Positions 1-7,413 of a DNA stretch of 17,736 nucleotides are shown piece by piece. The stretch's first letter is position 1, and every line of letters begins with the position of its first letter. Source of the DNA: Actinomycetes bacterium (GTDB lineage Bacteria > Actinomycetota > Actinomycetes > Mycobacteriales > Micromonosporaceae); the NCBI GenBank assembly GCA_023437285.1, contig JAEZGP010000150.1:1-17736 (forward strand). The letters are read 5' to 3'. The notes beneath the pieces are model-generated. The model was not told where the DNA came from. It searched no databases and saw nothing but the letters and a program-made list of their open reading frames with translations. The position numbers and the translations under genes were made by a program.

Positions 1-224
1 AGGCGCTGCTCGCGCTGCCCGGCGTCGGCCCGTGGACGGCGCGGTACGTGGCGTTGCGGGCCCTCGGCGATCCGGACGTGCTGCTCGCCACCGACCTTGC
101 GGTACGCCGGGGCGCCCGCGCCGCCGGCCTGCCCGACGACCCGACCGGGCTGGGCCGCCACGCGGCCGAGCACTGGGCGCCCTGGCGCTCCTACGCCACG
201 ATGAGACTCTGGAGACTCGCATGA
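1..224 (+). CDS. alkA: AlkA-type DNA-3-methyladenine glycosylase II, C-terminal fragment
   Basis: Only the last 73 codons are in the window; the frame opens at base 3 and the TGA is at 222-224. The visible part begins in the helix-hairpin-helix motif (LPGVGPWTARYVALR) and continues to ATDLAVRRG, where the Asp at bases 93-95 occupies the catalytic position of the HhH-GPD superfamily. It ends with the AlkA-like HWAPWRSYATMRLWRLA. AlkA enzymes remove 3-methyladenine and other alkylated bases from DNA to start base-excision repair. The gene overlaps ogt by 4 bases (ATGA), so the two are co-translated, a standard alkylation-repair pairing. In many actinobacteria this domain is fused behind an AdaA-type methyltransferase and regulator; that part, if present, lies upstream of the window. 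Confidence 0.9.
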   Translation, partial: ALLALPGVGPWTARYVALRALGDPDVLLATDLAVRRGARAAGLPDDPTGLGRHAAEHWAPWRSYATMRLWRLA

Positions 225-715
225 ACAGCACGTTCACCGCCACGATGCCGAGCCCGGCCGGCCCGTTCACGATCGTCACCGACGCCGACGGCGCCGTGCT
301 GGCGTCCGGGTGGACAACCAATCTCGACGAGTTGCTGCTCGCCCCGGGGACAGCCCCGACCGCAAGGAGGGACCTGGGGCCCGCGAGCGCCGCTGCCCGC
401 GCGTACTTCGATGGTGATCTGACAGCCGTCGACGCGGTGACTGTCCGGCAGCGGCACAGTGGACTGTTCCTCGCGCACGCGTGGGACGTGCTGCGCACTG
501 TCAAGCCCGGCGAACCCGTGACGTACCAGGCTTTCGCGGAGCTCAGCGGCCGGCCGGCGGCGGTACGGGCGGCGGCGCAGGCGTGCGCGCGCAACGCGGC
601 GGCCCTGTTCGTGCCGTGTCACCGGGTCATCCGCACGGACGGCTCACTCGGCGGCTTCCGCTGGGGCCTGCCGGTGAAGACGTGGCTGCTGGAGTTCGAA
701 TCCCGCAAGAGCTGA
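221..715 (+). CDS. ogt: Methylated-DNA--[protein]-cysteine S-methyltransferase
   Basis: This 164-residue protein transfers the methyl group of O6-methylguanine (and O4-methylthymine) to its own cysteine in a single-use repair reaction. The active-site motif PCHRVI is at residues 132-137 with acceptor Cys133. It is followed by GSLGGFRWGLPVKTWLLEFE, typical of the family, and the DNA-binding helix region RAAAQACARN lies just before it. The length matches stand-alone Ogt. ATG 221 is chosen because it overlaps the alkA stop, has GGAG at 211-214, and gives the usual short N-terminus; the open frame extends further upstream only inside alkA. It should be co-transcribed with alkA as an alkylation-damage unit. 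Confidence 0.95.
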   Translation: MNSTFTATMPSPAGPFTIVTDADGAVLASGWTTNLDELLLAPGTAPTARRDLGPASAAARAYFDGDLTAVDAVTVRQRHSGLFLAHAWDVLRTVKPGEPVTYQAFAELSGRPAAVRAAAQACARNAAALFVPCHRVIRTDGSLGGFRWGLPVKTWLLEFESRKS

Positions 716-757
716 GCAACGCCAGATAATGACAGGCCATCCGGACTAACGGGCGGC

Positions 758-763
758 TACGTT
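758..763 (+). promoter_or_regulatory. Probable -10 element of a leaderless promoter for the ABC exporter operon
   Basis: TACGTT (pattern TANNNT) ends 6 nt before the GTG at 770. That spacing puts the transcription start at or next to the start codon. No convincing -35 hexamer is seen at 16-18 nt. The run of G between the hexamer and the start is too close to act as a normal ribosome binding site. Five other genes in the window share this geometry. Confidence 0.45.
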
Positions 764-769
764 CGGGGG

Positions 770-2527
770 GTGCCCCGGTCACCCCAACGCCATCGGCTGC
801 ACAACCTTTGGCGTACGCGTAGCTACATGCGGCCATACGTCGCCCTGTACCTTTGGATGATCATTGCGGGCGTCGCCACCACGGCGCTCGGCGTGGCGCT
901 GCCCCTCATCATCGCGCGGGTCGTCGACGGCCCCGTGCTGCACGGCGACGAGCGCGGCCTGCTGCTGCTCGGCCTGGTCGCGCTCGCGCTGGGCCTCGTG
1001 GAGGCGCTGCTCATCTTCATCCGCCGCTGGGTGCAGGCCAACTCGGCGCTGAGCATGGAGACGGCCATGCGCGACGACCTGTACCGCCACCTGCAATCGC
1101 TGTCAGTGTCCTTTCACGACGGCTGGCAGTCGGGGCAGTTGTTGTCGCGGGCGACCACGGACCTGTCGGTGATCCGGCGGTTCCTCTCCTTCGGACTGAT
1201 CTTCCTTGTGCTCAATACGGCCACCGCGATCGTCGTGGTGGTGCTGCTGTTCCAGCTCTACTGGCCGCTCGCGCTCGTGGTGGCCGCGAGCGCGGTACCG
1301 CTGTTCTGGTTCAGCCAGCAGTTCACCCGGCGCTACAACGCGGCCGCCCGGCGCATGCAGGACCAGCAGGGCGACCTGGCGACCGTCGCCGAGGAGAGCG
1401 CGGGCGGCATCCGGCTCATCAAGGCGTTCGGTCGCCGCGGCCACATGGCGGAGAAATTCACCGGGTACGCCCGGCAGTTGCACGACACGGCCGTCGGCAA
1501 GTCGCTGATGGTGGCCCGCACGTGGGCCAAGTTCGACGCCGTGCCGAACGTGACGCTGGCCGTGGTGCTCGTCGGCGGGGCGCTGGCCGTGGCACGCGAC
1601 CGGATGACCGTGGGCGAGCTGGTGGCGTTCGTGTCGCTGCAGCTCATGCTGATCTGGCCGATCGACGCGCTCGGCCACATCATCGCCAACGCGCAGGAGG
1701 CGATGACGGCGGCCGACCGCTTCTACGAGGTCATCGACACCCCACCCGACATCGCCGACCGGCCCGGGGCGACGCGGCTGGACCCCGCCGCCGCGCGCGG
1801 CGCGGTCCGCTTCGACAACGTGCGCTTCGCCTACCCCGACGCGCCGGCCGAGGTCCTGCGCGGCGTGGACCTCGAGGTGCACCCCGGCGAGACGCTCGCG
1901 ATCGCGGGCGTGACCGGCTCCGGCAAGTCGACGCTGGTCTCCCTGGTGCCCCGGCTCATCGACGCCGACTCCGGACGGGTACTGATCGACGGCGTCGACA
2001 TCCGCGACGTGACGCTGGAGTCCCTGCGTACGGTCGTCGCGGTGGCGTTCGAGGAGCCGATCCTGTTCTCGATGAGCGTGCGGGAGAACCTGACGCTGGG
2101 CCGCCCCGACGCCACGGACGCCGACATCGAACAGGCCCTCGACGTGGTGCAGGCCGACTTCGTGCGCGACCTGCCGTGGGGCCTGGCGACGCGGGTCGGC
2201 GAGCAGGGCCTGTCGCTGTCGGGCGGGCAGCGCCAGCGGCTCGCGCTGGCCCGGGCGGTGCTGTCCCGGCCGAGGGTGCTCGTTCTCGACGATCCGTTGT
2301 CGGCGCTGGACGTGCACACGGAGGCGCTGGTCGAGCGGGCACTGAAGCGGGTACTGGCCGGCACAACGGCGATCATCGTGGTGCACCGGCCGAGCACGGT
2401 CGCGCTGGCCGACCGGGTGGCGTTCCTGCGCGACGGGGTGATCGCGGGTGTGGGTACGCACTCGGAGCTGCTCGCCACGAACCGCGACTACGCCGCCGTC
2501 CTCAGCGCGACGGAGGTGACGGCATGA
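770..2527 (+). CDS. ABC exporter half-transporter, subunit with degenerate ATP site
   Basis: This 585-residue protein has an N-terminal six-helix exporter-type membrane domain (about residues 20-320) and a C-terminal ATPase domain (about 345-575). Walker A is GVTGSGKST at 380-388 (Lys386), the signature LSGGQ is at 483-487, and the H-loop is His539 in VVHRPST. Two catalytic positions are altered. The residue after the Walker B aspartate is Asp508 (LVLDD) instead of the catalytic Glu, and the Q-loop glutamine is Glu428 (VAFEEP). These are hallmarks of the non-hydrolysing half of heterodimeric ABC exporters. It overlaps the next gene by ATGA at 2524-2527. The substrate is unknown; a drug or lipid exporter role is the family default. 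GTG 770 fits the -10 at 758-763; ATG 827 is an alternative. Confidence 0.92.
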   Translation: MPRSPQRHRLHNLWRTRSYMRPYVALYLWMIIAGVATTALGVALPLIIARVVDGPVLHGDERGLLLLGLVALALGLVEALLIFIRRWVQANSALSMETAMRDDLYRHLQSLSVSFHDGWQSGQLLSRATTDLSVIRRFLSFGLIFLVLNTATAIVVVVLLFQLYWPLALVVAASAVPLFWFSQQFTRRYNAAARRMQDQQGDLATVAEESAGGIRLIKAFGRRGHMAEKFTGYARQLHDTAVGKSLMVARTWAKFDAVPNVTLAVVLVGGALAVARDRMTVGELVAFVSLQLMLIWPIDALGHIIANAQEAMTAADRFYEVIDTPPDIADRPGATRLDPAAARGAVRFDNVRFAYPDAPAEVLRGVDLEVHPGETLAIAGVTGSGKSTLVSLVPRLIDADSGRVLIDGVDIRDVTLESLRTVVAVAFEEPILFSMSVRENLTLGRPDATDADIEQALDVVQADFVRDLPWGLATRVGEQGLSLSGGQRQRLALARAVLSRPRVLVLDDPLSALDVHTEALVERALKRVLAGTTAIIVVHRPSTVALADRVAFLRDGVIAGVGTHSELLATNRDYAAVLSATEVTA

Positions 2528-4365
2528 GTGTGGACGTGGACGCGTGGCGGGGGGTCGCGCAGGAGCAGGACGCCGAGCGTACGGCCGCCGAGGCGCCCGA
2601 CCAGAAGGCGACGATCCGGCTGCGCGCCGCGAGCCGGGCCCTGCTGCGCTCGCTGATGCGGCCACACCGGCGCGCGTTGGGCGTACTCGTGGGGTTGTTG
2701 CTGGTGCAGAACGCCGCGGGCATGGCCGGGCCGTGGCTGGTGCAGCTGGGCATCGACGACGGCATCCCGCCGATCCAGCGCGACGGCGACTACCGCCTGC
2801 TGACCGCGCTCGCGGTCACGTTCGGCGTGGCGACGGTCCTGGAGTACGTGACGAAGCGCGGCTTCCTGACGCTGTCCGGGCGGACCGGCCAGGCGGTGCT
2901 GCTGGACCTGCGGCAGCGGGTCTACGAGCGGTTCCAGCGGCTGTCGATCGGGTTCCACGAGCGCTACACCGCCGGCCGCATGGTCTCGCGGCTCACCTCG
3001 GACATGGACACCATCTCCGAACTGGTCGACGGCGGCATCGACGACCTCGTGCTGGCCCTGCTGTCCGTGGTCTCGGTGGCGGTGATCCTGCTGGTGCTCG
3101 ACCCGCCGCTGGCGTTCGTGGCCCTGCTGTCGTTCCCGCTGCTGTTGCTGCTGTCGAACTGGTTCCGGGTCGCGTCGGCGGTCGCCTACCGCCGCACCCG
3201 GGAGAAGGTCGCGCTCGTGATCGTCCACTTCGTGGAGTCGCTCGGCGGCATCCGCGCGGTGCAGGCGTTCCGCCGCGAGGCGCGCAACCAGGAGATCTTC
3301 GAGGCGGTCAACGAGGACTACCGCGCGGCCAACCTGACCGCCAACCGGCTCATGGCGAAGTTCAACCCGGGCATCCGCCTCGTCGGCAACGTCACGATCG
3401 CGGTGGTGCTCACCTACGGCGGCTACCGGGTGCTGCACGGGCAGACCGAAGTGGGCGTGCTGGCCGCGTTCCTGCTCTACCTGCGGCGGTTCTTCGGGCC
3501 GATGGAGGAGCTGAGCCAGTTCTACAACACGCTGCAGTCGGCCACGGCCGCGCTGGAGAAGCTGTCCGGCGTACTGCAGGAGACACCCGACGTGGCGGAG
3601 CCGGTGTCACCGACGCCCCTGACGGCCCCGCGCGGCGAGATCACGTTTTCCGCGGTGAGCTTCAGCTACCGCCCGGGACTCGTCGTGCTGCCGACCATGG
3701 ACCTGCACGTGCCGGCCGGACAGACGGTCGCGCTGGTCGGGGCGACCGGCGCGGGCAAGTCGACCGTGGCGAAGCTGGTGGCCCGCTTCTACGACCCGAC
3801 CGCCGGGTCGGTGCGCATCGACGGGGTCGACCTGCGTGAGGTGGCCGAAGCCGACCTGCGCCGCGCGGTCGTCATGGTCACCCAGGAGAACTTCCTGTTC
3901 TCCGGCACGATCGCCGAGAACATCGCGTTCGGCAAGCCCACCGCGACGCGGGCCGAGAGCGAGGCGGCCGCCGCCGCGATCGGCGCCGACGGCTTCATCA
4001 GAAGACTTCCCGACGGGTACGACACGGACGTGCGCAAGCGCGGCGGGCGACTGTCGGCCGGGCAGCGCCAGCTCGTCGCGTTCGCCCGCGCGTTTCTCGC
4101 CGACCCGGCCGTGCTGATCCTCGACGAGGCGACGTCGTCGCTGGACATCCCGTCGGAGCGGCTCGTGCAGCGCGCGCTGCGCACCGTACTGACCGACCGT
4201 ACCGCGCTGGTGATCGCGCACCGCCTGTCGACCGTCGAGATAGCCGACCGGGTACTGGTGATCGAGGGTGGTCGGGTGGTTGAGGACGGGTCGCCCGCGT
4301 CCCTGATCGAGGGCGGCGGGCACTACGCCGACCTGCACACCCAGTGGCGGGCCAGCCTGGCTTGA
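2524..4365 (+). CDS. ABC exporter half-transporter, catalytic subunit
   Basis: This 613-residue partner of the preceding subunit has the same layout: an exporter membrane domain (about residues 45-345) and an ATPase domain (about 370-605). Walker A is GATGAGKST at 406-414 (Lys412). The Q-loop is VTQENFLFS, Walker B is VLILDE with Asp534 and catalytic Glu535, and the H-loop His566 lies in IAHRLST. The signature is LSAGQ (510-514) rather than LSGGQ. In a heterodimer this imperfect signature faces the altered Walker B of the first subunit. The start is ATG 2524, overlapping the upstream stop, so the two subunits are translationally coupled in equal amounts. The TGA at 4363-4365 lies inside the -35 of the following MerR promoter. 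Confidence 0.93.
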   Translation: MSVDVDAWRGVAQEQDAERTAAEAPDQKATIRLRAASRALLRSLMRPHRRALGVLVGLLLVQNAAGMAGPWLVQLGIDDGIPPIQRDGDYRLLTALAVTFGVATVLEYVTKRGFLTLSGRTGQAVLLDLRQRVYERFQRLSIGFHERYTAGRMVSRLTSDMDTISELVDGGIDDLVLALLSVVSVAVILLVLDPPLAFVALLSFPLLLLLSNWFRVASAVAYRRTREKVALVIVHFVESLGGIRAVQAFRREARNQEIFEAVNEDYRAANLTANRLMAKFNPGIRLVGNVTIAVVLTYGGYRVLHGQTEVGVLAAFLLYLRRFFGPMEELSQFYNTLQSATAALEKLSGVLQETPDVAEPVSPTPLTAPRGEITFSAVSFSYRPGLVVLPTMDLHVPAGQTVALVGATGAGKSTVAKLVARFYDPTAGSVRIDGVDLREVAEADLRRAVVMVTQENFLFSGTIAENIAFGKPTATRAESEAAAAAIGADGFIRRLPDGYDTDVRKRGGRLSAGQRQLVAFARAFLADPAVLILDEATSSLDIPSERLVQRALRTVLTDRTALVIAHRLSTVEIADRVLVIEGGRVVEDGSPASLIEGGGHYADLHTQWRASLA

Positions 4366-4392
4366 CGTTGACGTTACGTCAACCTCTACCGT
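4362..4392 (+). promoter_or_regulatory. MerR-type promoter and operator of the TipA-like gene
   Basis: A -35 TTGACG (4362-4367) and a -10 TACCGT (4387-4392) are separated by 19 bp, the over-long spacer characteristic of promoters activated by MerR proteins. The spacer holds a perfect palindrome, TTGACGT-T-ACGTCAA (4368-4382). The -35 overlaps the stop codon of the ABC gene. The layout predicts autoregulation by the gene that follows: the regulator bound to the palindrome would untwist the spacer when ligand is present. Confidence 0.75.
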
Positions 4393-4426
4393 GGGTTTCG
4401 CAGCCGACGGATCGGGGGTGAACGGG

Positions 4427-5179
4427 ATGGAATGGTCTATCCAGGACATCGCGCGCCTGGCCGGGACGACCAGCCGGACGCTGCGCCACTACGGGCAGCT
4501 CGGCCTGCTCCCGCCCAGCCGGGTGGGACGCAACGGCTACCGCTACTACGACCAGGACAGCCTCGTGCGGCTGCAGCGCATCCTGCTGCTGCGCGAGCTG
4601 GGCCTGGGCCTGCCGGCGATCACGGACGTGCTCGACGGCGGGCGGCAGGACACGGTCGCCGCCCTGCGTACCCACCTGGAGCTCCTCGAACGGGAGCGCC
4701 ACCGCATCGAGCGCCAGATCCGGTCGGTGCGCACCACGCTCGACAAGACAGAAAGAGGTGAACAACTCATGGCCGAGGAGATCCTCGACGGCTTCGACCA
4801 CACCCAGTACGAGCAGGAGGTGACCGAGCGCTGGGGCCGCGACGCCTATGAGAAGAGCGACCGCTGGTGGCGCTCGCTCAGCGCGGCGGAGAAGAAGGCG
4901 TTCCAGGACCAGCAGACCGGCATCGCCACGGACTTCGGCGCGGCCTACCGGGCCGGCAAGGCGCCGGACAGCGACGAGGTCCAGGACATCGCGCGCCGCC
5001 AGATCGAGTGGCTGTCGATCACCAACCCGGTGACCAAGGGCTACGTCATCGGGCTGGGCGAGATGTACGTGGCGGACCCCCGCTTCACGGCGAACTACGA
5101 CAAGCACGGCGGAACCGGTACGGCGGAGTTCATCCGCGACGCCATGAAGGTGTACGCCGAGCGCCACCTGTCCGACTGA
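4427..5179 (+). CDS. MerR-family transcriptional regulator with TipAS antibiotic-recognition domain
   Basis: This 250-residue protein is almost the length of Streptomyces TipAL (253). Residues 1-70 form the MerR winged helix-turn-helix (SIQDIARLAGTTSRTLRHY, then GLLPPSRVGRNGYRYYDQ). Residues about 75-112 are a charged dimerisation coiled coil. Residues 115-250 are a TipAS domain (YEQEVTERWG, then GLGEMYVADPRF). Family members bind drugs in the C-terminal domain and activate promoters with 19-bp spacers. ATG 4427 is preferred because a GGGGGTG ribosome site precedes it and GTG 4391 falls inside the -10. The cysteine that captures thiostrepton in TipAL (just before LGEMY) is Gly209 here, and the ligand domain has no cysteine, so covalent thiopeptide capture is not expected. 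It sits directly behind an ABC exporter, a plausible but unproven target. Confidence 0.9.
   Translation: MEWSIQDIARLAGTTSRTLRHYGQLGLLPPSRVGRNGYRYYDQDSLVRLQRILLLRELGLGLPAITDVLDGGRQDTVAALRTHLELLERERHRIERQIRSVRTTLDKTERGEQLMAEEILDGFDHTQYEQEVTERWGRDAYEKSDRWWRSLSAAEKKAFQDQQTGIATDFGAAYRAGKAPDSDEVQDIARRQIEWLSITNPVTKGYVIGLGEMYVADPRFTANYDKHGGTGTAEFIRDAMKVYAERHLSD
4752..4771 (+). promoter_or_regulatory. Internal ribosome binding site and start for a TipAS-like short product
   Basis: Inside the regulator gene, AAAGAGGTG (4752-4760) precedes the in-frame ATG at 4769-4771 by 8 nt. Translation from there would give a 136-residue protein (to 5179) made only of the ligand-binding domain, starting MAEEILDGFDH. 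In Streptomyces tipA the short form TipAS is made from an internal in-frame start at the same domain boundary and sequesters drug. The signal is seen in the sequence; its use is inferred. Confidence 0.6.
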
Positions 5180-5185
5180 CCGACG

Positions 5186-5211
5186 GTGGACGGGGCTGCA
5201 GACCCGTCCAC
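5186..5211. terminator. Inverted repeat between convergent genes, likely bidirectional terminator
   Basis: GTGGACGGG (5186-5194) and CCCGTCCAC (5203-5211) form a perfect 9-bp GC-rich stem with an 8-nt loop. It lies in the 57-base gap between the MerR stop and the rdgB stop, which converge. There is no T-run, as is common for actinobacterial hairpin terminators. Confidence 0.65.
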
Positions 5212-5236
5212 GTTGGACTCGGCGGACCGACGCCCG

Positions 5237-5863
5237 TCAGCCCTTCGGCAACTGGGCGGCGATCACCTTGGCCAGCGCGCGGAACGCCTCGCCCCGGTGG
5301 CTGATCGCGTCCTTCTCCTCGGCGGTCAGCTCGGCGCTGGTCCGCTCGTGGCCGTCCGGCACGAAGATCGGGTCGTACCCGAAGCCGCCCTCACCACGTG
5401 GCGCCCGGATCAGGTGCCCGCGCATGTGGCCGGTCACCGTGAACTCACGCCCGTCGGGCAGCACCAGGGCGGCGACGCAGACGAACTGGCCACCCCGGTG
5501 GGCGTCCGGCACGTCCGAGATCTGCGCCAGGACCAGGTCGAGGTTGGCCCGGTCCTTGGCCGCCTGGTCTCCGGTGGCCAGACCCGCCCAGCGGGCGCTG
5601 AGCACGCCCGGCATGCCGTTGAGGGCGTCGACCGCCAGACCCGAATCGTCGGCGACGGTCGGCAGGCCGCTGTGCCGGGCACCCTCGCGCGCCTTGATCA
5701 GCGCGTTCTCCTCGAAGGTGAGGCCGGTCTCGGGCACCTCGTCGTACTCGTCGATCTCGCCGAGGCCGACCAGGGTGACCGCCCCACCGCCGAGCGCCGC
5801 GTCCAGGATGCGCTGCAACTCGACGAGCTTCTTCGCGTTGCGCGTGGCGAGCAGAAGTCTCAT
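5237..5863 (-). CDS. rdgB: RdgB/HAM1 family XTP/dITP diphosphatase
   Basis: This 208-residue enzyme hydrolyses deaminated purine nucleoside triphosphates (dITP, XTP) to monophosphates and pyrophosphate, keeping them out of DNA and RNA. Family motifs are all visible: LLATRNAKK at residues 4-12, [13 protein letters not shown] at 46-58, ADDSGL at 71-76 with the catalytic acidic pair, GGFGYDPIF at 159-167 and SHRG at 188-191. The length is typical. The start ATG (5863-5861) overlaps the rph stop (TGA 5862-5860), so the gene is translationally coupled to rph. The same order, rph then rdgB, is found in M. tuberculosis (Rv1340-Rv1341). Confidence 0.95.
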   Translation of the reverse strand: MRLLLATRNAKKLVELQRILDAALGGGAVTLVGLGEIDEYDEVPETGLTFEENALIKAREGARHSGLPTVADDSGLAVDALNGMPGVLSARWAGLATGDQAAKDRANLDLVLAQISDVPDAHRGGQFVCVAALVLPDGREFTVTGHMRGHLIRAPRGEGGFGYDPIFVPDGHERTSAELTAEEKDAISHRGEAFRALAKVIAAQLPKG

Positions 5864-6588
5864 CGGCCCAACGCCTCCCGCTGGGCCGCCGCGAGGCTCA
5901 GGCAGCCCGCCACGCCCAGGTCGAGCAGCTGGTTGAACTGGTCGCGGTTGAACACGCCGTCCTCGCCGGTGCCCTGCACCTCGACGAAGTCGCCCGTACC
6001 CGTGCAGACGATGTTCATGTCGACGCCCGCGCGCACGTCCTCCTCGTAGCAGAGGTCCAGCCGCGGCTCGCCGTCGATGATGCCGACGCTCACGGCGGCC
6101 ACCGACCTCGGCAGCGCGCTGTCGACCGTACCGGCGAGCTTGTTGCGGCCGGCCAGCCAGGAGACCGCGTCGTGCAGGGCGACGAACCCGCCCGTGATCG
6201 ACGCGGTGCGCGTGCCGCCGTCGGCCTGCAGCACGTCGCAGTCGATGACGACGGAGTTCTCGCCCAACGCCTTGAGGTCGATGGCCGCGCGCAGGCTGCG
6301 GCCGATGAGGCGGGAGATCTCGTGGGTACGGCCGCCGACCTTGCCGCGCACGCTCTCCCGGTCCGACCGGGTCGTGGTCGAGCGGGGCAGCATCGCGTAC
6401 TCGCTGGTGACCCAGCCGAGGCCGCTGCCCTTGCGCCAGCGGGGCACGCCTTCGGTCACGCTGGCGGTGCACAGCACCCGCGTCGCCCCGAACTCCACGA
6501 GCACGGAACCCTCGGGGTGCATGCTCCACCCGCGGGTAATCGTCACAGGGCGCAGGGCATCGGCTGTTCGTCCATCAGGTCGGGCCAT
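5860..6588 (-). CDS. rph: Ribonuclease PH
   Basis: This 242-residue phosphorolytic 3'-to-5' exoribonuclease trims tRNA 3' ends and other RNAs using phosphate. Visible family blocks are RPVTITRG at 13-20, the [19 protein letters not shown] segment at 43-61, [10 protein letters not shown] at 74-83, the phosphate-binding [13 protein letters not shown] at 117-129 and the acidic [12 protein letters not shown] at 181-192. The frame is open 13 codons further upstream (ATG 6627), but ATG 6588 begins with MARPDGR as in relatives and is preceded by TAGGCT-N7, a leaderless promoter pattern. It is the first gene of a two-gene unit with rdgB. In mycobacteria it follows the MBL gene directly; here an opposite-strand gene pair separates them. 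Confidence 0.94.
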   Translation of the reverse strand: MARPDGRTADALRPVTITRGWSMHPEGSVLVEFGATRVLCTASVTEGVPRWRKGSGLGWVTSEYAMLPRSTTTRSDRESVRGKVGGRTHEISRLIGRSLRAAIDLKALGENSVVIDCDVLQADGGTRTASITGGFVALHDAVSWLAGRNKLAGTVDSALPRSVAAVSVGIIDGEPRLDLCYEEDVRAGVDMNIVCTGTGDFVEVQGTGEDGVFNRDQFNQLLDLGVAGCLSLAAAQREALGR

Positions 6589-6595
6589 GTGATGC

Positions 6596-6601
6596 AGCCT
6601 A
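6596..6601 (-). promoter_or_regulatory. -10 element of a leaderless promoter for rph-rdgB
   Basis: Reading the minus strand, TAGGCT is followed by exactly 7 nt (GCATCAC) and then the ATG of rph. The identical hexamer and spacing precede murI and pncB. No ribosome binding site is seen upstream of this ATG, which fits transcription starting at the start codon. Confidence 0.6.
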
Positions 6602-6656
6602 TGTGGCGCGGCATCTGGCATTGTCATAGGCCTGACTTGGAGGAGTCCGCTTCCCG

Positions 6657-7163
6657 ATGAGCATGATCATGCAGTACGTACGGCTGCGTTCCGACGAGCT
6701 GAACCGGCTGCGAGAACTGCTCCGAACCGATCCCAACGGCGCGTTCGACTTCGTCGACGAGTTGGCCGACCTGTCCGCCGAGGACGGGGCCGACGACCGT
6801 ACGTTCGACACCGACAAGGCGTGGGCCGGCCTGGATCACCTGCTGGAGAAGGCCGGCGGCGCCCCAGTCAACATCATCTACGGCGAGGAGGCCCTGACCG
6901 CCGACGACTGGGGCTACGCCCCGCCCCGCCTGCTCGACCACGACCAGGTCCGCGCCGGCGCCGGCTACCTCGCGGCGCTGCCGTTCGAGACGCTCGCCGC
7001 GCACTACGACCCGCAGGCGCTGATCCGGGCCGGCGTCTACCCCGAGATCTGGCACACCGACGAACGGGCCCGCGACTATCTGCGCACCTGGTACGAGGGC
7101 CTGGTCGCCTTCTTCGGCCAGGCCGCGGCCGCGGGCGACTCCCTGGTGATCTACCTGACCTGA
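6657..7163 (+). CDS. DUF1877 (YfbM-like) family protein
   Basis: This 168-residue soluble protein starts [22 protein letters not shown], the characteristic opening of DUF1877/YfbM proteins. It continues with the expected acidic segment, [18 protein letters not shown], and an aromatic-rich C-terminal half (YPEIWHTDE, then [13 protein letters not shown]). No enzymatic function is established for the family and no catalytic motif is evident; there is no signal peptide or membrane segment. GGAGGAG at 6639-6645 lies 11 nt before ATG 6657; ATGs at 6663 and 6669 are alternatives. The gene diverges from rph across a 68-base gap and is followed 17 bases later by the S4 gene. It is an insertion relative to the mycobacterial locus. 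Confidence 0.85.
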   Translation: MSMIMQYVRLRSDELNRLRELLRTDPNGAFDFVDELADLSAEDGADDRTFDTDKAWAGLDHLLEKAGGAPVNIIYGEEALTADDWGYAPPRLLDHDQVRAGAGYLAALPFETLAAHYDPQALIRAGVYPEIWHTDERARDYLRTWYEGLVAFFGQAAAAGDSLVIYLT

Positions 7164-7180
7164 GGTGCGAGGATGAGCGC

Positions 7181-7405
7181 ATGGTTGCCGCTGTCGAGGA
7201 CGTGCCCGTCGCGGGCGACATGATCCGGCTGGGCCAGTTCCTCAAACTGGCGAACGTGGTCGACACGGGCGGCGAGATCAAGGACCTGCTCGCGTCCGGC
7301 GACGTGCTGGTCAACGGCGAGGTCGACGAGCGGCGCGGCCGGCAGCTGCGTCCCGGCGACATCGTCACCGTGGGCGGCCTGCGCCTGCGGGTCGCGCCGG
7401 CGTGA
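7181..7405 (+). CDS. Small S4-domain RNA-binding protein (YbcJ-like)
   Basis: This 74-residue protein is essentially one S4 fold: IRLGQFLKLANVVDTGGEIKDLL, then GDVLVNGEVDERRGRQLRPGD, then a C-terminal VTVGGLRLRV strand. The order matches the COG2501/YbcJ family of stand-alone S4 proteins. S4 domains bind structured RNA; the target of this family is not established. ATG 7181 is supported by GAGGA at 7169-7173 with 7-nt spacing. It lies 17 bases after the DUF1877 stop on the same strand, so the two are probably one transcript. Its stop is only 8 bases from the stop of the convergent MBL gene, leaving no room for a separate terminator hairpin. Confidence 0.88.
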   Translation: MVAAVEDVPVAGDMIRLGQFLKLANVVDTGGEIKDLLASGDVLVNGEVDERRGRQLRPGDIVTVGGLRLRVAPA

Positions 7406-7413
7406 CGCGGCGC

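Noticed and set aside
1103..3438. Long minus-strand open frames opposite the ABC genes
   Set aside because: His/Arg/Gln-rich compositions with no domains; typical antisense shadows in high-GC DNA, while the plus strand encodes complete ABC motifs.
853..4365. A 1170-codon open frame spanning both ABC genes
   Set aside because: Its first 557 codons are the Arg/Gly/Ala-rich shadow of the first ABC gene in another frame; only the part from ATG 2524 is the real second subunit.
4391..4426. GTG 4391 as the start of the MerR regulator
   Set aside because: It lies inside the predicted -10 (4387-4392), adds 12 non-family residues, and ATG 4427 has a good ribosome site and gives the TipAL length.
6589..6627. 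ATG 6627 as the rph start
   Set aside because: It adds 13 residues absent from relatives and has no ribosome site; ATG 6588 has the leaderless promoter pattern and the family-typical MARPDGR.
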